Translations under genes and position numbers: made by a program
Origin: Butyrivibrio sp.
Lineage (GTDB): Bacteria; Bacillota_A; Clostridia; Lachnospirales; Lachnospiraceae
Assembly: GCA_017996845.1 (NCBI GenBank)
Contig: JAGOGF010000069.1
Span: forward strand, 1 to 12,568
Direction: 5' to 3'
Length of the DNA stretch: 12,568 nucleotides
Shown here: piece by piece, positions 7,649 to 12,568 of the stretch
Layout of the letters: each line of letters starts with the position of its first letter
Position numbering within the stretch: position 1 is the first letter of the stretch
The notes under the pieces: generated by a model
The model's database searches: none
What the model saw: the letters and a program-made list of their open reading frames with translations, nothing else
What the model was told of the DNA's origin: nothing

Positions 7649-8323
7649 ATGAGACTGTTACTGGCGGAAGATGAAGAAGAACTTTCCAATGCACTGGTTG
7701 CCATTCTCAAACACAGCAATTATACCATTGACGCTGTATACAATGGCACGGATGCTCTTGATTATGGCCTTTCAGGAGAATATGACGGCATTATACTGGA
7801 TATCATGATGCCCGGGATGGACGGCACTGAAGTTCTGAAGCATCTGCGCGAACATAACATCTCCACTCCTGTATTATTTCTGACTGCCAAAAGTGAAATT
7901 GATGACCGCATCAAAGGCCTGGATCTCGGCGCAGATGACTACCTTACCAAACCGTTTGATATGCGTGAGCTTCTTGCCAGAATCCGTGCAATGACCAGGA
8001 GAAAGGAAGATTTTGCACAGGCAAATCTTTCCTGCGGAAATCTCTTACTGGATCGTTCGAGTTTCGAACTTTCCACTCCGGGACACGAAGCCATCCGCCT
8101 TGCAGGCCGCGAATTTCAGATGATGGAGATGCTGATGGCTTCACCGGGACGTGTTATTTCGGTCGATACTTTTATGGATCGCATCTGGGCAGACGCTGAA
8201 GCTGATATAAATGTTGTCTGGGTCTACATCTCCAATCTGCGCAAAAAGCTTAATTCTCTGGATGCTGCTGCTGAAATCAAGGCTTCCAGAGGTCTTGGTT
8301 ACTCCATCCATGAAGTTTCCTGA
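7649..8323 (+). CDS. OmpR/PhoB-family response regulator
   Basis: A 224-residue two-component response regulator. The receiver domain (about 1-118) has the acidic pair E7-D8 with E9, the phosphorylation site D51 in ILDIMMPGMDG, T79 in FLTA and K101 in LTKPF. The DNA-binding winged helix (about 128-222) shows the OmpR-type pattern: LAGREFQMMEMLMASPGRVIS, then VDTFMDRIWAD and VWVYISNLRKKL, ending RGLGYSI. Such proteins bind tandem direct repeats with about 11-bp period as dimers. The start is supported by GAGGT at 7638-7642, six bases upstream. The histidine kinase follows 45 bases later, so they form a pair. Tandem 11-bp repeats before the marR gene (9701-9733) are a plausible target; no copies of that repeat are seen in front of this gene. 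Confidence 0.95.
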   Translation: MRLLLAEDEEELSNALVAILKHSNYTIDAVYNGTDALDYGLSGEYDGIILDIMMPGMDGTEVLKHLREHNISTPVLFLTAKSEIDDRIKGLDLGADDYLTKPFDMRELLARIRAMTRRKEDFAQANLSCGNLLLDRSSFELSTPGHEAIRLAGREFQMMEMLMASPGRVISVDTFMDRIWADAEADINVVWVYISNLRKKLNSLDAAAEIKASRGLGYSIHEVS

Positions 8324-8368
8324 TTATATCTTAATGTCGCTGTTGCCTTTTATAGGGAGGTTCTGCAG

Positions 8369-9661
8369 ATGGTAAAAAAACTGCGCCGTAAGTTCGTAAT
8401 TACTGCAATGAGTGCACTTCTGGTCATTCTGATTACTTTGATCGGTGTTATTAATATTTCCAATATTATCCAGATCACACAGCACGCAGATGAAATGCTG
8501 CAGATTCTGACTGACAACGACGGTTCCTTTCCCAGATTTAACAAGAATAATATGGCTCCGCCTTCTGATAAGAATAATCAGGGCCAGCCTTTTGCTGATT
8601 ATAATTTTATCGGCTATAACCGTACGATGGAAGCACCATATGAAACCCGTTATTTCTGGGTGAAACTTGACAAAAGCAATACTGCTTCTGAAATCAATAC
8701 CGGACATATCGCAGCGATCTCCTCTTCTGATGCCTCCAGTTATGCGGTTAAGGTTAACTCTTTGGGTAAGAAAAGCGGTTTCTACAGTACTTACCGCTAT
8801 ATGTGTACACAAAAAGCAGATGGTACAGCTTTTATTATCTTCACTGACTGCAGTTCTGCTTTTTATAATGCTTACACCCTGCTTTTGAGTTCTCTGCTGC
8901 TGGGCCTTCTCTGCCTGATTGCCATGTTTATTCTGGTATATCTGCTATCCGGTAAAGCAGTTGCTCCCGTCGTTGAATCACTGGAAAAGCAGAAACGCTT
9001 TATTACGGATGCCGGTCATGAACTAAAAACACCTCTTGCCGTTATTTCCGCCAATATAGATGTTCTGGAGCTGGAATCCGGTTCAAACGAATGGACACTC
9101 AGTATCCGCAATCAGATTAAACGTATGACCGGTCTTGTCAAAAACATGCTGACTCTTTCCCGTATGGAAGAAGAAACGATCCATCTGGTTTTTTCTGACC
9201 TGAATTTAAGTGAAATTGTACAGGAAACAGCAGATTCTTTTTCTGCAATTGCAGAAGCTTCAGAAAAAAAATATACCATTCAGATCGATTCCGGAATTGT
9301 TTTTACAGGAGATCGGAACTCTATTCATCAGCTCTGTTCTCTTCTGATTGATAATGCACTAAAATATTCTACAGATCATGGCAGTATACAGGTTCACCTG
9401 TATCAGGATAAAAATATCATACTCGAGGTATCCAATGCCTGTGACTGTATTCCAGATGGCAATCTGGATCGTCTTTTCGACCGTTTTTACAGAGCGGATT
9501 CTTCCAGAAACCGTCAGACCGGCGGATATGGAATTGGTCTGTCTGTTGCAAGAGCCATTGCCACTTCACACGGCGGAACCATTACTGCACAGCGTGATGG
9601 AGATCATATGATCAGATTTATCGTTACGCTGCCTGTCCATGTAAAGAAAAAAATACTGTAA
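8369..9661 (+). CDS. Sensor histidine kinase, partner of the adjacent response regulator
   Basis: A 430-residue membrane histidine kinase. TM1 spans about 11-32, an extracytoplasmic sensor of about 135 residues follows, and TM2 spans about 170-194. Only about 20 residues separate TM2 from the HisKA domain, so there is no HAMP domain. The phosphorylated His is H217 in DAGHELKTPLAVI. The HATPase domain shows the N box HQLCSLLIDNALKYS (N329), then LFDRFYRADSSRNRQTGGYGIGLSVARAIATSHGG, covering the F and G2 boxes. The sensor region has an Asn/Lys/Pro-rich patch near residues 55-75 and matches no domain I recognise. The start is supported by GGGAGG at 8355-8360. The signal is unknown; with an efflux pump downstream, a drug, peptide or envelope stress is a reasonable guess. 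Confidence 0.94.
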   Translation: MVKKLRRKFVITAMSALLVILITLIGVINISNIIQITQHADEMLQILTDNDGSFPRFNKNNMAPPSDKNNQGQPFADYNFIGYNRTMEAPYETRYFWVKLDKSNTASEINTGHIAAISSSDASSYAVKVNSLGKKSGFYSTYRYMCTQKADGTAFIIFTDCSSAFYNAYTLLLSSLLLGLLCLIAMFILVYLLSGKAVAPVVESLEKQKRFITDAGHELKTPLAVISANIDVLELESGSNEWTLSIRNQIKRMTGLVKNMLTLSRMEEETIHLVFSDLNLSEIVQETADSFSAIAEASEKKYTIQIDSGIVFTGDRNSIHQLCSLLIDNALKYSTDHGSIQVHLYQDKNIILEVSNACDCIPDGNLDRLFDRFYRADSSRNRQTGGYGIGLSVARAIATSHGGTITAQRDGDHMIRFIVTLPVHVKKKIL

Positions 9662-9700
9662 TTATATCTCTGTATTTTTATATCTGTTTTTCTTTTTTCT

Positions 9701-9733
9701 TTCTAAAACAATCCTAAACTATTTCTAAACTGT
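9701..9733 (+). promoter_or_regulatory. Three tandem 11-bp direct repeats: predicted OmpR-family operator
   Basis: TTCTAAAACAA (9701-9711), TCCTAAACTAT (9712-9722) and TTCTAAACTGT (9723-9733) follow one another with exact 11-bp period, sharing TNCTAAA. One helical turn per repeat is the arrangement recognised by OmpR/PhoB-type response regulators. The array ends one base before the -35 hexamer at 9735, a position suited to activation. The response regulator encoded 1.4 kb upstream is the obvious candidate ligand; this is inference. Confidence 0.65.
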
Positions 9734-9734
9734 A

Positions 9735-9763
9735 TTGACAGGATGCATAGATGCGTATACCAT
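9735..9763 (+). promoter_or_regulatory. Predicted promoter of the marR-ABC operon
   Basis: A consensus TTGACA (9735-9740) is followed after 17 bases by TACCAT (9758-9763), 4 of 6 matches to a -10. TATACC at 9756-9761 is an alternative with a short spacer. The strong -35 and weak -10 fit a promoter that needs an activator. Start would be near 9770, inside the inverted repeat that follows. Confidence 0.6.
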
Positions 9764-9765
9764 TT

Positions 9766-9790
9766 AACAACGTTAACAGTTAACAATGTT
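9766..9790. promoter_or_regulatory. Inverted repeat: predicted MarR operator
   Basis: The half-sites AACAACGTTAAC (9766-9777) and GTTAACAATGTT (9779-9790) flank a single central A and are complementary at 10 of 12 positions; the inner 6-1-6 part is perfect. It overlaps the expected transcription start and ends 22 bases before the marR start codon. A dyad of this size here fits autorepression by the MarR-type protein. Confidence 0.65.
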
Positions 9791-9812
9791 TATTATTTGT
9801 TATGAGGTGGAT

Positions 9813-10340
9813 ATGCACAGCAATCAAAAAAGGACATGTAAACACGGTTTTGATGATCTGAATCTGAACACAGACGAAGAAAAACTGCTTTCTGCTTTCC
9901 GGCAGTTTCATTCTCTGAAACCACCGGAAATGGCTTTTGAGGGTATCACACGTTCTGATGTCAGAGTATTATGGCAACTCTATTCCTATCTGCAGCACCA
10001 TGCAGAAGAAAACGGAATGCCGGTATCTGAATTGTCTGAATCGTCTCACATGATGAAAGCTGCCATCTCCAGATCATTAAAACAATTGGAACAGAAGAAA
10101 CTGGTCATACGTTTGCAAAGTGCAGAAGACAGACGCTTTACAAAAGTATCTCTCACACCGGAAGGAAATCAAAAAATCAAAAGTGTCATTGCACAGACGC
10201 AAAGGCTCTTTGATCTTGTTTCGGAGCGCCTGCCGGTAGAAGAATTTGATCAGATTACAGTTGGACTGACTAAGCTTTATGACGCTATAAGTGATTCCAT
10301 CGATCAGCTTAATGCAGAATCTCTTCCAAAAAAGAACTGA
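9813..10340 (+). CDS. MarR-family transcriptional regulator
   Basis: A predicted 175-residue winged helix-turn-helix repressor. The DNA-binding core runs from about residue 48 to 115: SDVRVLWQLYSYL, then MPVSELSESSHMMKAAISRSLKQLEQKKLV (HTH) and the wing RLQSAEDRRFTKVSLTPEG, with the DRR motif typical of MarR proteins. Flanking helices would form the dimer interface. The start at 9813 is chosen because GAGG lies at 9804-9807, five bases upstream. An in-frame ATG at 9786 would add nine residues but falls inside the inverted-repeat operator and has no ribosome site. The ABC transporter gene begins 46 bases after its stop, so the two are almost certainly co-transcribed. It probably represses its own operon until a ligand, perhaps a transported compound, releases it. 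Confidence 0.93.
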   Translation: MHSNQKRTCKHGFDDLNLNTDEEKLLSAFRQFHSLKPPEMAFEGITRSDVRVLWQLYSYLQHHAEENGMPVSELSESSHMMKAAISRSLKQLEQKKLVIRLQSAEDRRFTKVSLTPEGNQKIKSVIAQTQRLFDLVSERLPVEEFDQITVGLTKLYDAISDSIDQLNAESLPKKN

Positions 10341-10386
10341 CTATTGCCGCATTGCCTGACCCCGGGCAGAAAGGACAGCCCTACCT

Positions 10387-12568
10387 ATGGGAAAAATATT
10401 TAAAAATCTTGCACCATACTGGAAATCAGTATTGATCATATTTGCACTTTTATTGGTTCAGGCATTTTGTGATCTTTCTCTTCCAGCCTATACCTCTGAT
10501 ATCATTGATGTCGGTATCCAGAACAGCGGCATCTCACATACACTTCCGGAATCTATTACCGCGGAAGAATACCGTACTGCTCTGATTTTCATGACCAAAG
10601 CAGAACAAAAACTCTGGGCAAACGCTTATAATCAGGATCCTGATACAACTGCATCTGTTACCGCATCGGCTTCTTCCGTTGCAGATGATACTGTATATAC
10701 ATTGACTGCAGATGCAAAACAGAATTGGGACACGCTGGATTCTCAGCTGCAGGTTCCCCTTTTACTCGATTATGAAATGTCACATGTCAGTGCTGAACAG
10801 CTTAAGACAATCGAAGGATCTTTCGCCTCCGGTATGTCTGCAAATTCAAAAAAGCCGGAGACAAAAAACGCTTCCGCTTCATCTCCGCAAGCACAGAGTG
10901 GAGATATGGCAAAAGCATTTGCTTCACTAAAATCAGTAGATGGCTATACAGATATCCGTCCGCTTTTCTTACAGATGAATGCCGCCGGACAGCTTCCCGA
11001 AACCATGATCACAGAGGTTCGGGATCAGGTTCAGAAAACACTTGATACAATGGGTAATACACTTGCTTCCTCTATGGGAATTGCTTTTGCTGTGCGCTGT
11101 GATAAAGAAGCCGGTATGAATATCAATGCTTTGCAGACCGGATATCTGGTACAAAAAGGAATTGAAATGGTTCTGCTGGCACTTTTGCAGGCAGTTGTAG
11201 CGATTGCCGTTGGCTTCTTTGCCTCCCGTGTAGGTGCAGGCGTCGGAAGATCTCTGCGTGATGGCGTATTCACCAATGTCATTGGTTTCTCCAACGCCGA
11301 AATGGATCATTTTTCTACTGCATCTCTGATTACAAGATCTACCAATGACGTGCAGCAGGTTCAGATGGTACTGACTATGTTACTGCGTATGATTGCCTAT
11401 GCACCGATTCTGGGAATCGGCGGTTTGATCAGAGTTGTTCACACTGGTGCAGGAATGGGCTGGGTCATTGGTCTTGCCATTGTTCTGATTTTGGGAATTG
11501 TTGGATTCCTTATGGCAATTGCCATGCCAAAATTCAAACTGATGCAAAAGCTGGTTGACCGCGTCAACCTTGTATCCCGTGAAATTCTCACAGGTATTTC
11601 CGTTATCCGGGCTTTCGGGCGGGAGCAGCGGGAAGAAGAACGCTTTGATGAAGCAAATGTTGAACTTACCAGAACAACTTTATTTACCAATCGTGTCATG
11701 ACATTCATGATGCCGCTGATGATGCTGATCATGAATGCCCTGTCTATCCTGATCGTATGGGTTGCCGGTCATCGGATCGATTCCGGAGTCATGCAGGTAG
11801 GCGCAATGACCGCCTTTATTACATATGCAATGATGATCGTCATGTCTTTCCTGATGCTGACAGCCCTTTCCATCATGCTGCCAAGAGCTGCTGTTGCAGC
11901 ACAGCGTATTGATGAAGTCATACAGATGCACTCTTCCATTGAAGATCCTTCATCCCCTGTCAGTGTTCCGCAAAAAGGCGGCACCATCAGTTTTCAGCAC
12001 GTGAATTTCCGCTATCCGGGTGGTGAAACGGATGCTTTGAGCGATATCAGCTTTACAGCACTGCCGGGACAGACTACGGCGATAATAGGAAGTACCGGCT
12101 GCGGAAAATCAACTTTGGTCAGCCTGATTCCCAGACTCTATGATGTTACCGGAGGATCGGTGACACTGGATGGACAGGATATTCGTCAGATCTCCCTGGG
12201 CGATCTGCGTGGCAAAATAGGATTTGTACCACAAAAGGGCAATCTTTTCTCCGGAACAATTGCATCCAACCTGCGCTTTGGTAATCAGGATGCTACTGAT
12301 GCAGAGCTGGATGATGCAATAGAAATAGCACAGGCTTCTGAATTTGTAACAGAAAAAGCTTCCGGAATAGACAGTCCCATCTCACAGGGAGGCAGTAACG
12401 TATCCGGAGGGCAGAAACAACGATTATCCATTGCACGCGCGATTGCCAAAAATCCGCAGATATACATTTTTGATGATAGTTTTTCTGCACTCGATCTTAA
12501 AACAGATGCAAAACTGCGTTATGCACTTTCTTCCCGTGTAAAAGACAAAGCGGTTATTATTGTTGCAC
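10387..12568 (+). CDS. ABC exporter half-transporter with large extracytoplasmic insert (C-terminus beyond window)
   Basis: The first 727 residues of a multidrug-type ABC exporter subunit (membrane domain then ATPase). TM1 is at about 13-33. About 215 residues then precede TM2 (about 256-278), although exporters normally have a short loop there; this segment includes Ala/Ser-rich low-complexity stretches near 90-110 and 155-180. The remaining helices reach about 510. In the nucleotide-binding domain, Walker A is GSTGCGKST (568-576), the Q-loop is GFVPQKG, the signature is VSGGQ (672-676), and Walker B is IYIFDD (692-697). D697 replaces the catalytic Glu, as in the degenerate subunit of heterodimeric exporters such as TM287/288 and BmrCD. 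The protein is cut just before the end of the H-loop region. A GAAAGGA 11 bases upstream supports the start. A canonical partner subunit is expected immediately downstream. Export of drugs or peptides is inferred. Confidence 0.93.
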   Translation, partial: MGKIFKNLAPYWKSVLIIFALLLVQAFCDLSLPAYTSDIIDVGIQNSGISHTLPESITAEEYRTALIFMTKAEQKLWANAYNQDPDTTASVTASASSVADDTVYTLTADAKQNWDTLDSQLQVPLLLDYEMSHVSAEQLKTIEGSFASGMSANSKKPETKNASASSPQAQSGDMAKAFASLKSVDGYTDIRPLFLQMNAAGQLPETMITEVRDQVQKTLDTMGNTLASSMGIAFAVRCDKEAGMNINALQTGYLVQKGIEMVLLALLQAVVAIAVGFFASRVGAGVGRSLRDGVFTNVIGFSNAEMDHFSTASLITRSTNDVQQVQMVLTMLLRMIAYAPILGIGGLIRVVHTGAGMGWVIGLAIVLILGIVGFLMAIAMPKFKLMQKLVDRVNLVSREILTGISVIRAFGREQREEERFDEANVELTRTTLFTNRVMTFMMPLMMLIMNALSILIVWVAGHRIDSGVMQVGAMTAFITYAMMIVMSFLMLTALSIMLPRAAVAAQRIDEVIQMHSSIEDPSSPVSVPQKGGTISFQHVNFRYPGGETDALSDISFTALPGQTTAIIGSTGCGKSTLVSLIPRLYDVTGGSVTLDGQDIRQISLGDLRGKIGFVPQKGNLFSGTIASNLRFGNQDATDAELDDAIEIAQASEFVTEKASGIDSPISQGGSNVSGGQKQRLSIARAIAKNPQIYIFDDSFSALDLKTDAKLRYALSSRVKDKAVIIVA

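Noticed and set aside
9786..9812. Upstream in-frame ATG giving a MarR protein nine residues longer.
   Set aside because: It lies within the inverted-repeat operator and lacks a ribosome binding site, whereas ATG 9813 has GAGG five bases upstream.
10341..10386. TGCC...GGCA hairpin between marR and the ABC gene as an attenuator or terminator.
   Set aside because: Four-base stem, no T-tract, and a normal intra-operon gap.
10969..11987. Several minus-strand open frames opposite the ABC transporter gene.
   Set aside because: They are antisense shadows of a strongly conserved coding frame, with His/Cys-rich or low-complexity translations and no ribosome sites.
1..12568. Search for CRISPR arrays, tRNA or rRNA genes, insertion sequences, phage genes and attachment sites.
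   Set aside because: No repeat-spacer pattern, cloverleaf, transposase, integrase or terminal repeats were seen.

Overview
The window looks like a chromosomal stretch from a low-to-mid GC Gram-positive bacterium, most likely a Clostridia-type Firmicute (a gut Lachnospiraceae-like genome would fit). This is inferred from the strong AGGAGG-type ribosome binding sites, extended -10 promoters, TTG start use, and the gene families present. No RNA genes, CRISPR arrays, insertion sequences or phage genes are visible, and no gap between genes exceeds 300 bases.

Left part (1-6749). A UvrD/PcrA-type DNA helicase runs leftward off the window edge. Divergent from it is a DUF3810-type membrane protein with a zinc-metallopeptidase HExxH motif. 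Then come four leftward genes: a beta-lactamase-fold serine hydrolase, a C_GCAxxG_C_C family cysteine protein, a GNAT acetyltransferase, and a DUF606/YdcZ-type DMT transporter. The acetyltransferase and the cysteine protein are 45 bases apart and probably form one transcription unit, ending at a clear rho-independent terminator (4526-4569). The hydrolase appears to be a separate unit.

Middle (6750-7501). The DMT transporter faces a divergent Crp/Fnr-family regulator of the YeiL type. Their predicted promoters overlap in a 107-base gap, which suggests the regulator controls the transporter and itself.

Right part (7649-12568). This is a resistance/efflux-type block: an OmpR-family response regulator, its HAMP-less sensor histidine kinase, a MarR-family repressor, and the first half of a probable heterodimeric ABC exporter that runs off the right edge. 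The 151-base gap before marR is the most informative stretch. It holds three tandem 11-bp direct repeats (9701-9733) of the kind bound by OmpR/PhoB regulators, then a TTGACA-based promoter (9735-9763), then a 25-bp near-perfect inverted repeat (9766-9790) that looks like a MarR operator. The simplest model is that the two-component system activates the marR-ABC operon and MarR represses it. The ABC subunit carries a large extra extracytoplasmic insert between its first two membrane helices. It has Asp in place of the catalytic Walker B Glu, so a partner half-transporter with a normal site is expected just beyond the right edge.

Nothing here is clearly a wholly new system. The strongest candidates for a closer look are the dual-input regulatory region and the insert-bearing exporter.
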